Assembly (NCBI GenBank): GCA_018240745.1 | Contig: JAFEFF010000196.1 | Coordinates: 1 to 64,000 of the forward strand | Direction of reading: 5' to 3' | Length of the DNA stretch: 64,000 nt | Source: Pseudomonadota bacterium | GTDB taxonomy: Bacteria > Pseudomonadota > Alphaproteobacteria > Reyranellales > Reyranellaceae | Part shown: positions 42,079 to 50,039 of the stretch, one piece after another | Layout of the letters: each line of letters starts with the position of its first letter | Position numbering within the stretch: position 1 is the stretch's first letter | Made by a program: the position numbers and the translations under genes | The notes under the pieces: generated by a model | Database searches by the model: none | What the model saw: the letters and a program-made list of their open reading frames with translations, nothing else | What the model was told of the DNA's origin: nothing

Positions 42079-42858
42079 ATGCTGCGCTACGCCGCTTGCC
42101 GGATGTTCACCCCGCTCGTTCTCGCCGCGCTCGCCGTCGTCGCGGTCGTCACCTCCTTCATCTCGGGTATATTCGGCATGGCGGGCGGGATGCTGCTGAT
42201 CGGCTTCCTGCTGATGATGCTGCCGGTGCCGGTCGCCATGGTGTTCCACGGCGTGATCCAGATCGCCGCCAACGGCTGGCGGTCGTACCTTTGGCGGCGT
42301 CACATCAACTGGCGCGTGGTGCTGGAGTTCGGCATCGGCTCGGTGTTCTCGCTGCTCGTCTTCTCGTCGTTCGCCTTCGTGCCGCCCAAGTGGGCGGTGC
42401 TGATGGCGATCGGCCTGACGCCGTTCGTGGCTCTCGCCGTGCCGCTCAAGATGGCGCCCAGCATCGAGCGGAAGGGGCAGGCCTTCCTGGCCGGTGCAAT
42501 CGGCGGCGCGTTGCAGCTGGTCGCCGGCGTGACCGGGCCGATCCTCGACGTCTTCTACGTGCGCTCGGGCATGACTCGGCAGATGAACGTCTCGACCAAG
42601 GCCTGCGCGCAGGTGATGGGTCATCTCACCAAGGTCACCTACTTCGGCCTGCTGGTGGCCAATCCGGCCGGCCGCGACCTCCAGCAATGGCTGGTCATGG
42701 CCTTCGCCGCGGCGTTCGCGGTGCTGGGCACCACTTTGTCACGCAGCGTGCTCGACAAGCTTTCGGACAAGCAGTTCTACTACTGGACGCGCCGTGTCAT
42801 CCTCCTGATCGGCGCGTTCTACATTGCGCAGGGCACCTGGGTGATGGCCGCCAAATGA
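42079..42858 (+). CDS. TauE/SafE-family anion exporter
   Basis: A 259-residue membrane protein of about eight helices. The N-terminal half has FISGIFGMAGGMLLIGFLLM, the family GxxGxGGG-like core, and the second half has AGAIGGALQLVAGVTGPILDVFYVRSG. TauE/SafE proteins move sulfite or organosulfonates across the inner membrane. ATG 42079 gives MLRYAACRM; ATG 42103 (MFTPLVL) is an alternative closer to the first helix. It is the first of three genes joined by ATGA overlaps. Confidence 0.85.
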   Translation: MLRYAACRMFTPLVLAALAVVAVVTSFISGIFGMAGGMLLIGFLLMMLPVPVAMVFHGVIQIAANGWRSYLWRRHINWRVVLEFGIGSVFSLLVFSSFAFVPPKWAVLMAIGLTPFVALAVPLKMAPSIERKGQAFLAGAIGGALQLVAGVTGPILDVFYVRSGMTRQMNVSTKACAQVMGHLTKVTYFGLLVANPAGRDLQQWLVMAFAAAFAVLGTTLSRSVLDKLSDKQFYYWTRRVILLIGAFYIAQGTWVMAAK

Positions 42859-43088
42859 GCGACAGGGCAAAGCCGAGCGACAAGGACCAGGTGCGGGCGC
42901 TGCTCGACCGGCTGCCCGACGGCGCGAACTTCGCCGACATCCAGCGCGCGATCGCCGTGCTGATGTGGCCCAAACGCGGCGACGGCAGCCTGGCGCCGCC
43001 CGGGTCGCTGCAGCGGCCCGAGCGGCTGCAGCCGGACGAAGTGAAGCGCCGCCTGCGCGAATGGCTGAAATCGGAGAGGGACAAATGA
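42855..43088 (+). CDS. Small hypothetical protein between TauE/SafE and crotonase
   Basis: A 77-residue charged protein, MSDRAKPSDKDQVRALLDRL at the start and RPERLQPDEVKRRLREWLKS near the end. The N-terminal half is helical. I recognise no family. It overlaps the upstream stop (ATGA at 42855-42858) and the downstream start (ATGA at 43085-43088), so the reading frame is strongly supported by coupling to both neighbours. No signal peptide or membrane segment is seen. Confidence 0.65.
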   Translation: MSDRAKPSDKDQVRALLDRLPDGANFADIQRAIAVLMWPKRGDGSLAPPGSLQRPERLQPDEVKRRLREWLKSERDK

Positions 43089-43888
43089 AGGACCGTGTCT
43101 CGATCGACCTCAAGGACGGCGTCGCCGACGTACGCCTGATCCGCGCCGACAAGATGAACGCCCTCGACAATGCGATGTTCGAGGGGATCCTCTCGGCAGG
43201 CGACCGGCTGCGCGAGACGAAGGGCGTGCGCTGCGTCGTTCTGTCGGGCGAGGGCAAGGCGTTCTGCGCCGGCCTCGACATGGCGAGCTTCGCGGCGATG
43301 AAGGCACAGGGCGACGGCAACTCGGTGACGCGCGACCTGCCCAAGCGTACCCACGGCATCGCCAACCGGCCGCAGCAATGCGCCTGGCAGTGGCGCACCC
43401 TGCCGGTGCCGGTGATCGCCGCGGTGCATGGCGTGGCCTTCGGCGGTGGCTTCCAGATCATGCTGGGCGCCGACATGCGCTACGCCACCGCCGATGCGCG
43501 CTTCTCGGTGATGGAGATCAAGTGGGGCCTGGTGCCCGATCTCGGCGGCACGCAGCTGATGCGCCATCTGGTGCGCGAGGACGTGGCGCGTGAGCTCACC
43601 TACACCGGCCGCATCTTCAACGGCGAGGAGGCGCAGCAGCTCGGTTTGGTGACGCGCATCGTCGCCGACCCGCGCCTGGCGGCGCTGGAGACGGCGAAGG
43701 AGATTGCCGCCAAGAGCCCCGACGCGATCCGCGCCGCCAAGCGCCTGCTGAACGATGCAGTCGCTGTCGATGCCGCGACCGGCCTGATGGCCGAATCGGT
43801 CGAGCAGCAGAAGCTAATCGGCTCGCCCAACCAGCTCGAGGCCGTCGCGTCGAACCTGCAGAAGCGCGCCGCGAACTACAGAGACTGA
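43085..43888 (+). CDS. Crotonase (enoyl-CoA hydratase/isomerase) family protein
   Basis: A 267-residue crotonase fold. The first oxyanion loop is GKAFCAGLDMASFAAMKA and the second is HGVAFGGGFQIMLGADMRYA. The catalytic segment is WGLVPDLGGTQLMRHLV, where Asp replaces the usual Glu or Gly near the active site. It ends with a helical part ending LQKRAANYRD. It likely acts on an acyl-CoA. It overlaps the 77-residue gene by 4 bp and is followed by a family A repeat. Confidence 0.9.
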   Translation: MKDRVSIDLKDGVADVRLIRADKMNALDNAMFEGILSAGDRLRETKGVRCVVLSGEGKAFCAGLDMASFAAMKAQGDGNSVTRDLPKRTHGIANRPQQCAWQWRTLPVPVIAAVHGVAFGGGFQIMLGADMRYATADARFSVMEIKWGLVPDLGGTQLMRHLVREDVARELTYTGRIFNGEEAQQLGLVTRIVADPRLAALETAKEIAAKSPDAIRAAKRLLNDAVAVDAATGLMAESVEQQKLIGSPNQLEAVASNLQKRAANYRD

Positions 43889-43891
43889 CCT

Positions 43892-43960
43892 CTTGCCGGA
43901 CCGCGGGCGTCCCGCCCGCCTCATGATCTTGAGCGGGCGGGACGCCTGCGGTCCGGCAAG
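43892..43960. repeat. Family A palindromic element, two 28-bp arms
   Basis: Arms 43892-43919 and 43933-43960 are complementary at 27 of 28 positions around a 13-nt spacer CTCATGATCTTGA. Within each arm, GCGGGC, 5-nt loop, GCCCGC (one mismatch in the right arm) folds on itself. The arms reach further out (CTTGCC/GGCAAG) than other copies. It fills most of the gap between the crotonase and the next oxidoreductase gene. Confidence 0.88.
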
Positions 43961-43973
43961 ATAGGAGGATCAC

Positions 43974-44966
43974 ATGAATCGCCAATGGCTCTACGCCCGG
44001 CAGCCCAGGGGCAAGATCACGCCCGACACCTTCCAGTGGCGCGAGACGGCGATCCCGCAGCCGCAGCCGGGCGAGGCGCTGGTGCGCACGCGCCTGCTGT
44101 CGCTCGATCCGGCCAACCGGGCCTGGATGATGGGCAAGACCTACCGCGACGCGCTGCAGCCCGGCGAGGTGATGAACGGCTTCGCGGTCGGCGTGGTCGT
44201 CGAGTCCAGGGTTTCCGGCCTGGCCAAGGGCGACATCGTCGAAGGCGATTGGGGTTGGCAGGACTATGCCGCGGTGCCGGCGCGGCGGCTGACGAAGCGC
44301 ACCGTCGATGCGCCGATCGAATTGCTGATCGGGCCGCTCAGCGTCACCGGCCTCACGGCCTATTTCGGCCTGCTCGAGATCGGCCAGCCCAGGCCGGGCG
44401 ACACCGTGCTGGTCTCGGCGGCGGCCGGTGCGGTCGGCTCCATGGTCGGCCAGATCGCCAGGATCGCCGGCTGCCGCGTCGTCGGCACGGCGGGCGGCAA
44501 GGAAAAGTGCGACTGGCTCACGCGCGAGCTCGGGTTCGACGCGGCGGTCGACTACAAGTCGGACAACGCCTTTCGTGCGCTGCGGGCGGCATGCCCCGAC
44601 GGCATCGACGTCTATTTCGACAACACCGGCGGGCCGGTGCTCGACATGGCGCTGTCGCTGATGAACCTGCGCGGCCGCGTCGCCTGTTGCGGCAACGTCT
44701 CGCAATACGATGTCGAGAAGCCGGGCCCCGGGCCGCTGACCGTGCCAGGCCTGGTGGTCGTGAAGCGCCTGCGCCTCGAAGGCTTCATCGTCATGGATTT
44801 CTACGACCGCCGCGCCGAGGCCGAGGCCCGGCTGGCACGGTGGATCGCCGAGGGCCGCCTCAAGGCCGAGCTCGACATCCTCGATGGCCTCGAAAGGGCG
44901 CCCGAGGCGCTGATCGGCCTGTTCGAGGGCACCAACCGCGGCAAGCGCGCGGTAAGGGTGTCTTGA
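43974..44966 (+). CDS. NADP-dependent medium-chain oxidoreductase (PTGR/curA-like)
   Basis: A 330-residue zinc-free alkenal/one oxidoreductase. RGKITPDTFQWRETAIPQP and LSLDPANRAWM open the protein. The nucleotide fold is VLVSAAAGAVGSMVGQIARIAGCRVVGTAGG (about 143-173), followed by KCDWLTRELGFDAAVDYKS. YFDNTGGPVLDMALSLMNLRGRVACCG follows. These are signatures of prostaglandin-reductase/CurA-like double-bond reductases. Strong ribosome site AGGAGG sits before ATG 43974. It stands alone after the repeat. Substrate unknown. Confidence 0.9.
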   Translation: MNRQWLYARQPRGKITPDTFQWRETAIPQPQPGEALVRTRLLSLDPANRAWMMGKTYRDALQPGEVMNGFAVGVVVESRVSGLAKGDIVEGDWGWQDYAAVPARRLTKRTVDAPIELLIGPLSVTGLTAYFGLLEIGQPRPGDTVLVSAAAGAVGSMVGQIARIAGCRVVGTAGGKEKCDWLTRELGFDAAVDYKSDNAFRALRAACPDGIDVYFDNTGGPVLDMALSLMNLRGRVACCGNVSQYDVEKPGPGPLTVPGLVVVKRLRLEGFIVMDFYDRRAEAEARLARWIAEGRLKAELDILDGLERAPEALIGLFEGTNRGKRAVRVS

Positions 44967-45057
44967 GCTGGGCGCGCGTCACGCAAGGGGCGCGTTCTTC
45001 GTGGTCGAAACAAACCATGGCGCGCCCCCAGCGCAAGACTAACGCCGCGGAACCCGG

Positions 45058-45101
45058 TTGACACCGCAGGGACCGGCTTATACCTAACCAATAGGTTAAG
45101 T
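45058..45101 (+). promoter_or_regulatory. Promoter with palindromic operator before GST gene
   Basis: TTGACA (45058-45063) is a perfect -35. TATACC at 45079-45084 is 15 bp downstream and TACCTA at 45081-45086 is 17 bp downstream; either is an imperfect -10. The imperfect palindrome ACCTAACC (45082-45089), AATA, GGTTAAGT (45094-45101) pairs at 7 of 8 positions and overlaps the -10 region. A repressor site is likely; no regulator gene is adjacent. Confidence 0.6.
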
Positions 45102-45117
45102 AATAAGTGAGGTCGCC

Positions 45118-45738
45118 ATGGCGCTGGTACTGCACGGTCATCCCTTCTCGTCCTACACGCAAAAAGTCCTGATCGCGCTCTACGAGAACGCCACTCCCTT
45201 CACCTGGCGCGTCCTGGACAACGCCGAGGCGTGGGGTGAGCTGGCCAGCCTGTGGCCGGTACGGTTGATGCCGGTGCTGGTCGACGACGGCACGCCGGTG
45301 ATCGAGTCGAGCATCATCATCGAGCATATCGCGCCTCACCTCGTGCCCTCGCTCGAGGTGCGTCTGCTCGATCGATTCTTCGACCTCTACGTCATGACAC
45401 CGATGCAAAAGATCGTGGGCGACAAGCTACGCCCGGAGAACGAGCGCGATCCCAGGGGCGTGACCGATGCGCGGGCGCGGCTCGACGTCGCCTATGGCTG
45501 GCTAGAGAAGGAATTGAAGAGGCGTGAGTGGGCGGCGGGAGACACCTTCACGATGGCCGACTGTGCCGCCGCTCCGTCGCTCTTCTATGCCGACTGGGTG
45601 CAGCCGATCGGTGCTCGGTTCCCCAACCTCGGTGCCTACAGGGCACGTTTGCTGAAGCGCCCGTCCTTTGCCCGAGCGGTCGACGAAGCGCGGCCCTTCC
45701 GTCCGCTCTTCCCGTTGGGCGCACCCGATCGGGATTAG
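45118..45738 (+). CDS. Glutathione S-transferase family protein
   Basis: A 206-residue GST. The N-terminal thioredoxin fold is VLHGHPFSSYTQKVLIALYENATPF, with the likely catalytic Ser or Tyr in PFSSYTQ. MPVLVDDGTPVIESSIIIEHI contains the cis-Pro and ES glutathione site. The C-terminal helical domain includes TMADCAAAPSLFYADWV, with the N-capping motif. GTGAGG lies before ATG 45118. It is separated by about 150 bp from the MDR gene and has its own promoter and operator. Confidence 0.9.
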   Translation: MALVLHGHPFSSYTQKVLIALYENATPFTWRVLDNAEAWGELASLWPVRLMPVLVDDGTPVIESSIIIEHIAPHLVPSLEVRLLDRFFDLYVMTPMQKIVGDKLRPENERDPRGVTDARARLDVAYGWLEKELKRREWAAGDTFTMADCAAAPSLFYADWVQPIGARFPNLGAYRARLLKRPSFARAVDEARPFRPLFPLGAPDRD

Positions 45739-45747
45739 TTCAGTGCT

Positions 45748-46560
45748 CTAACGCCCCTTGAACACCGGCTTGCGCTTCTCGACGAAGGCGGCGACCGCTT
45801 CCTTGTGGTCGGCGGTGCGCGAGGCGGCAACCAGGCGCTCGGCTTCGCGGTGCATCGCGGTCGGGTAGTCGATGAACGGCGCCTCGTCGAGATTGTCCTT
45901 GATGTTGCGGTAGGCGATGCGCGGACCCTCGGCCAATGACCTGGCGAGCGCAAAGGCTTCGTCCTGCAGCCCGGCATCGTCGACCACGCGATTCACCAGG
46001 CCGATCCGCTCGCAGCGCTCGGAATCGACGCGCTCGGCGGTCAGCATCAGCTCGCGCGCCCGCATCGGCCCGACCGCGCGGGTCATCAACCACGCGATGC
46101 CGTAGTCGCCCGACAGGCCGATGCGCGCGTATCCGGTGGCACAGAACGCCGATTTCGCCGCGATCCGCATGTCGCAGGCGAGCGCGATCGCGAGGCCCGC
46201 GCCGGCGGCGGCGCCGGGCAGCGCCGCGACCGTCGGCTTGCGCACCGCGAACAGCGCGCCGGTCAGGTTGGTCTGGCGCCACCGCAAGTCGGACAGGCGT
46301 TCCTCGAACGTCATCTGCCCGCGCGGGCCGCGGCCGCCCATCGCCTTGACGTCGCCGCCCGAGCAGAACGCGGTGCCGGCGCCGGTGATCAGCAGCGCGC
46401 CCACGCTCTCGTCCTCGGCGCGTTCCCTGATCTGGGCGCGCAGCGCCGTCGTCAGGTCGGGCGACATCGCGTTGCGCGCCTCCGGCCGGTTGAGGGTGAT
46501 GACCGCCACCCCCTCACGCACGGCACACAAAAGTTCAGTTGTCCCGGTATCGATGTTCAT
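45748..46560 (-). CDS. Crotonase (enoyl-CoA hydratase/isomerase) family protein
   Basis: A 270-residue crotonase. VAVITLNRPEARNAMSPDL is the N-terminal signature, GTAFCSGGDVKAMGG the first oxyanion loop and PGAAAGAGLAIALACDMRIA the second. The active-site segment is RIGLSGDYGIAWLMTRAVG, with Asp at the catalytic place, and KRKPVFKGR ends the protein as usual. The start MNIDTGTTELL at 46560 follows GGAGG. The start lies only 13 bp from the divergent epoxide-hydrolase start. Confidence 0.9.
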   Translation of the reverse strand: MNIDTGTTELLCAVREGVAVITLNRPEARNAMSPDLTTALRAQIRERAEDESVGALLITGAGTAFCSGGDVKAMGGRGPRGQMTFEERLSDLRWRQTNLTGALFAVRKPTVAALPGAAAGAGLAIALACDMRIAAKSAFCATGYARIGLSGDYGIAWLMTRAVGPMRARELMLTAERVDSERCERIGLVNRVVDDAGLQDEAFALARSLAEGPRIAYRNIKDNLDEAPFIDYPTAMHREAERLVAASRTADHKEAVAAFVEKRKPVFKGR

Positions 46561-46573
46561 GGAACCTCCAGCC

Positions 46574-47599
46574 ATGACCTTCCCCGTCACCGAACACACG
46601 GTCAAGACCGACCGCCACACCACCGGCACCCTCGCCTGCGGCCCGCAGGATGGACCGCTGCTGGTGTTCTGCCATGGCTGGCCCGAGCTCTCGCTGTCGT
46701 GGCGGCACCAGCTGCCGGCGTTCGCGGCGCTCGGCTTCCGCTGCGTGGCGCCCGACATGCGCGGCTACGGCCGCTCGAGCACCTACCCCCGCCACGAGGA
46801 CTTCGCGCAGGAGCTGATCGTGCAGGACATGCTCGAGCTGCTGGCGTCGCTCGGCCGGGACAAGGCCGTGTGGATCGGCCATGACTGGGGCAGCCCGGTG
46901 GTGTGGAACATGGCGGCGCACCATCCCGACAAGACGGTCGGCGTGGCAAGCCTGTGCGTGCCGTACATCAAGGGCTTCACGCTCGACGAGCGGCTGCCGC
47001 TGATCGACCGGAACCTCTATCCCGAGGCGGAGTACCCGGTTGGCCAGTGGGACTACCAGTATTTCTACTTCGAGAACTTCGAGAAGGCGCACAAGGCCTT
47101 CGAGGCCAATGTCCGCAACACTGTGAAAACCCTGTTCCGCAAGGGCAATCCGGAGGCGGTCGGCAAGCCGGCCTTCACCGCCTCGATCCGCAGGCAGGGC
47201 GGCTGGTTCGGCGGCGGGCCATGGCCCGACCTGCCGCGCGATGGCGACGTCCTCACGGAGCAGGACCTCGAGGCCTACACGGCGGCGCTGACCCGCAACG
47301 GCTTCTTCGGGCCGGACGCCTGGTACATGAACAACGAGGCGAACGGCGCCTACGCCAAGCGCGCAGCGAACGACGGCAGGCTCGCCATGCCGGTGCTGTT
47401 CCTGCATGGCGCCTACGACACGACCTGCGAGACCATGACCTCGCGCCTCGCCGAGCCGATGCGCCGTGACTGCGCCGACCTCACCGAGGTCGTGGTGAAG
47501 TCCGGCCACTGGATGGCGCAGGAGAAGCCGGTCGACGTGAACGTGGCCCTTGCGCGGTGGCTGGCCGCGAAGCTGCCCGATTACTGGAAGAAGCCCTGA
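46574..47599 (+). CDS. Epoxide hydrolase-like alpha/beta hydrolase
   Basis: A 341-residue alpha/beta hydrolase. LLVFCHGWPELSLSWRHQLP has the oxyanion HGWP, PDMRGYGRSS is the usual strand, and VWIGHDWGSPVVWNMAA has Asp as the nucleophile in GHDWG, the mark of epoxide hydrolases and haloalkane dehalogenases. FLHGAYDTTCE and SGHWMAQEKP supply the acid and His. QYFYFENFEKAHK and WDYQYF form the cap with the Tyr that opens the epoxide. ATG 46574 is very near the divergent crotonase start. It ends two bases before the family B palindrome. Confidence 0.9.
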   Translation: MTFPVTEHTVKTDRHTTGTLACGPQDGPLLVFCHGWPELSLSWRHQLPAFAALGFRCVAPDMRGYGRSSTYPRHEDFAQELIVQDMLELLASLGRDKAVWIGHDWGSPVVWNMAAHHPDKTVGVASLCVPYIKGFTLDERLPLIDRNLYPEAEYPVGQWDYQYFYFENFEKAHKAFEANVRNTVKTLFRKGNPEAVGKPAFTASIRRQGGWFGGGPWPDLPRDGDVLTEQDLEAYTAALTRNGFFGPDAWYMNNEANGAYAKRAANDGRLAMPVLFLHGAYDTTCETMTSRLAEPMRRDCADLTEVVVKSGHWMAQEKPVDVNVALARWLAAKLPDYWKKP

Positions 47600-47600
47600 A

Positions 47601-47727
47601 ACCGTCGTCCCGACCGAAGCCGAGCGAAGCGAGGCGCAGTGGAGGGACCTTTTTTCTGCGATTTGCGGCTGAGCGTTGAAAAGAGGTCCCTCCACTTCGC
47701 GCTTCGCGCTCCGGTCGGGACGACGGT
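47601..47727. repeat. Family B palindromic element (127 bp)
   Basis: The outer arms, 47601-47615 and 47713-47727, are perfect 15-bp reverse complements starting ACCGTCGTCCCGACC. Further in, GGAGGGACC with a T-run (47641-47655) faces AAAAGAGGTCCCTCC (about 47679-47693). Together they can form one long interrupted hairpin. The element fills the whole space between two convergent genes and touches the RraA stop codon. It has a second copy at 54143-54263. Confidence 0.87.
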
Positions 47728-48206
47728 TACTTACCCTTCAGCCGCCGCCACTGGGCGAAGGCCTGCTTCGCCCGCTCGCCGCTCGGGATGTGCAGGCCGT
47801 ACACGCCGCCGCCTTGCGCCACCTGGTCGGCGGTGAATTCCTCGAAGGCGGCCGCTTCGGCCGCGGCCTCGGCCACTTCCTCGACCAGCGCCGCCGGGAT
47901 CACGACCAGGCTGTCGCGGTCGCGCAGCAGCCCGTCGCCCGCCTCGGGCCGCAGCCCGCGCAGGTCGCGGCGCGCCACGATCGAGAGGCCGCGCTGGCGC
48001 AAGCGGTCCGCGGCCGGGGCGGCGAGGTCGGCCACCAGCACGCCGCCGGCGCGGCAGGCCTCGACGGTCAGCGCGACCGTGCCGGCGAACGGATCGGCCG
48101 GCGGCAGCCTGGTGATCGCCCGGCCTTTCAGCCCGCGCTGGGCCAAGGCGGCGATGACGGGCCTGGCGCCGGCGTGCAGGAGCTTGTCGCGTGTCTGCGG
48201 CGTCAT
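47727..48206 (-). CDS. Short RraA-like protein (demethylmenaquinone methyltransferase/RraA family)
   Basis: A 159-residue protein. The end, RRDLRGLRPEAGDGLLRDRDSLVVIPAALVEEVAEAAAE, matches the C-terminal part of RraA-like aldolase/decarboxylase proteins (GDxxxxDxDGVVVVP). The middle typical of the family, with the GDVLVVDxxG and DGxVRD metal-site segments, is missing or badly worn, and ordinary members are about 210-230 residues. It may be a divergent short relative or a shortened, decaying copy. It overlaps the upstream GFA gene by 4 bp (ATGA). Confidence 0.55.
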   Translation of the reverse strand: MTPQTRDKLLHAGARPVIAALAQRGLKGRAITRLPPADPFAGTVALTVEACRAGGVLVADLAAPAADRLRQRGLSIVARRDLRGLRPEAGDGLLRDRDSLVVIPAALVEEVAEAAAEAAAFEEFTADQVAQGGGVYGLHIPSGERAKQAFAQWRRLKGK

Positions 48207-48682
48207 TTGGCCCTGAGGGCCGCGAACCGCTCCTGGCTTTCCCTCGGCCACATCTCGCGCGGCTTGTAGAACTCCGACACGACCTTGGCGCCCTCGGGCA
48301 GCACGACCCAGGGCAGCTTGGTCGAGGTGAAGATGTGGATGTCGGGCGGCATTGCGGCTGGGTCGTCGAGCGTGCCGACGCGCATGAACCGCACCTTGTC
48401 GCCCGAGCCCGAGTAGTTGCTCCACAGCGCGACCCGGCATTGCGGGCAGCGCCAGATCTTCTGGCCCTTGCCGCTCGCCGACGGCGTGTCGACCCGCTCG
48501 ACCTCGCCCGCGGTGAGCTCGACCCGGTCGGCCTCGATCATGGCGTTGAGCGCGAAGGCCGAGCCCGTCTCGCGCTGGCACCAGGTGCAGTGACAGCAAT
48601 GGACGAACAGCGGCCGGGACTTGATGCGGTAGCGGACGTGCCGGCAGGTGCAGCCGCCCTCGAAGGTGTCGTTGCTGGCCAT
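48203..48682 (-). CDS. GFA-family (glutathione-dependent formaldehyde-activating-like) protein
   Basis: A 159-residue zinc protein. The cysteines are in the usual order: Cys11 and Cys13 (GGCTCRHVRY), Cys29, Cys30, Cys32 and Cys35 (HCCHCTWCQ), and Cys79 and Cys82 (RCPQC). These bind structural and catalytic zinc in the Gfa fold. SNYSGSGDKVRFMRVGTLDD follows. The substrate is unknown; members need not act on formaldehyde. The start at 48682 is next to a divergent SDR start, with about 37 bp between. Confidence 0.9.
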   Translation of the reverse strand: MASNDTFEGGCTCRHVRYRIKSRPLFVHCCHCTWCQRETGSAFALNAMIEADRVELTAGEVERVDTPSASGKGQKIWRCPQCRVALWSNYSGSGDKVRFMRVGTLDDPAAMPPDIHIFTSTKLPWVVLPEGAKVVSEFYKPREMWPRESQERFAALRAK

Positions 48683-48719
48683 GAAGCGACCCCATAGCAT
48701 TGCGCGGGAGGAGATTGAA

Positions 48720-49508
48720 ATGGCGGATCGGCTGAGGGGCAAGGTCGCGGTGGTGACGGGTGCGGCGCCGCGCGGCGAGGGCGTGGGCAACGGCATGGCG
48801 ACGGCCATCCTGTTCGCGCGCGAGGGCGCCAAGGTGGTGCTGGTCAACCGCAGCGCCGAGCGGGCGGAGAAGCTCGCGAAGCAGATCGAGGGCGAGGGCG
48901 GCGAGGCCTCGGTGTTCGCGGGCGATGTCGCCAGGCCCGACGTCTGCGAGGCGATGGCGACACACGCCATGAAGACGTACGGCCGGCTCGACATCCTGCA
49001 CAACAACGTCGGCATCGGTGCGCCGGGTACGCCCGAGACGGTCACGCTCGAGGACTGGCACAAGGTGATCGAGGCCAACCTCACCACCACCATGCTGTGC
49101 ACCAGGGCCTGCCTGCCGCGCATGAAGGAGAGCGGCGGCGGCTCGGTGATCATGGTGTCGTCGATCGCGGGCGCGGTCGGCCTGATGGGCAGCCAGGGCG
49201 CGGTCGCCTACTCGACGGCGAAGGCCGGCCTGCACGGCTTCACCCAGTCGGTCGCCGCCGACTATGCGACCCGGAACATCCGCGCCAACTGCATCGTCGT
49301 CGGCTCGGTGCACACGCCGATGGTGGCCCATCTCGGTCCCGAGGCGCGCGAGCGGCGCAGGAAGATGGTGCCGATGCAGACCGAGGGCACCGCCTGGGAC
49401 ATCGCCTACGGCGCGGTCTACCTCGCGTCGGACGAATCGCGCTGGGTCACCGGCATCACGCTGCCGATCGACGGCGGCCTGGTGAACCTCAGGGCGTGGC
49501 CGCGCTAG
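48720..49508 (+). CDS. Short-chain dehydrogenase/reductase (SDR)
   Basis: A 262-residue SDR. The cofactor loop TGAAPRGEGVGNGMA is longer than the usual TGxxxGIG. VVLVNRSAERAE suggests an NADP or NAD site, HNNVGIG replaces the common NNAG, and SSIAGAVGLMGSQGAVAYSTAKAG gives the catalytic Ser, Tyr and Lys. It ends ITLPIDGGLVNLRAWPR. GGGAGGAGA before ATG 48720 is a strong ribosome site. It converges with the cupin gene. Substrate unknown. Confidence 0.9.
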   Translation: MADRLRGKVAVVTGAAPRGEGVGNGMATAILFAREGAKVVLVNRSAERAEKLAKQIEGEGGEASVFAGDVARPDVCEAMATHAMKTYGRLDILHNNVGIGAPGTPETVTLEDWHKVIEANLTTTMLCTRACLPRMKESGGGSVIMVSSIAGAVGLMGSQGAVAYSTAKAGLHGFTQSVAADYATRNIRANCIVVGSVHTPMVAHLGPEARERRRKMVPMQTEGTAWDIAYGAVYLASDESRWVTGITLPIDGGLVNLRAWPR

Positions 49509-49526
49509 CCGTCCTCGGCGTCGTCT

Positions 49527-50039
49527 TCAAGGGTCGAGAAGGGTGGTCAGCTGTGCCCCTTCGTCAGCGACGAAAACGGCAATCAATTCGGCCCACTCGG
49601 TGTTGCTCGCGTTGGCCGAGACGTTATGGATCGTGCCCAGCGGCTCGAAGAACGTTTGACCGACGTCGAATATCTCCACCGGGCCATCGTTGAGTTGTGA
49701 CCTGATGCGGCCCTTGGTGATGTAGGCCGTCACCGTACCGCCATGACGGTGCGGCGGCGTGAAGCCGCCCGGTCCGTAGGTCACCCGGACAACCGTCACT
49801 TTCTTGCCGGGCATGTCCGGTATCGCGTACGAGCTGACCAGCTCCACCTTGTTGAGCGACGAGCCGGACGAGGCATCGGCGGCGCAGATCGGGACCGGAA
49901 ATTCCGAAATTGCGTCCATCTTCACGGGCAAGAGTTGCGTGCTCACGGCTGCGCAAACGATGGCCGCAGCGACAAGGAGCGACAGCCGGAACCGCGGCCG
50001 ATCTGCGAGCGGCGCGGTCATTTCCAGGGCGATGCTCAT
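49527..50039 (-). CDS. Membrane-anchored or exported cupin-domain protein
   Basis: A 170-residue protein. Residues about 18-38 (RLSLLVAAAIVCAAVSTQLL) form a signal peptide or anchor. A single cupin follows: VVRVTYGPGGFTPPHRHGGTVTAYITKGRIRSQ has the HRH metal site and DVGQTFFEPLGTIHNVSANAS the second histidine. FVADEGAQLTTLLDP ends it. Single-domain cupins act as dioxygenases, isomerases or binding proteins. Its ATG overlaps the TGA of the DMT exporter gene (ATGA), so the two are likely coupled. AGGAGATATCG is the ribosome site. Confidence 0.85.
   Translation of the reverse strand: MSIALEMTAPLADRPRFRLSLLVAAAIVCAAVSTQLLPVKMDAISEFPVPICAADASSGSSLNKVELVSSYAIPDMPGKKVTVVRVTYGPGGFTPPHRHGGTVTAYITKGRIRSQLNDGPVEIFDVGQTFFEPLGTIHNVSANASNTEWAELIAVFVADEGAQLTTLLDP

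Noticed and set aside
44966..45060. Further family A copy after the MDR gene
   Set aside because: GCTGGGCGCGCG and GGCGCGCCCCCAGC recall the outer arms of the 54-kb copy, but pairing is imperfect and the GGACC units are absent, so it may only be a worn remnant.
47641..47700. Family B T-runs as ordinary intrinsic terminators
   Set aside because: The T-run lies inside the palindrome between its arms and not after a closed stem. It may still stop transcription in another way, but it is not a textbook terminator.
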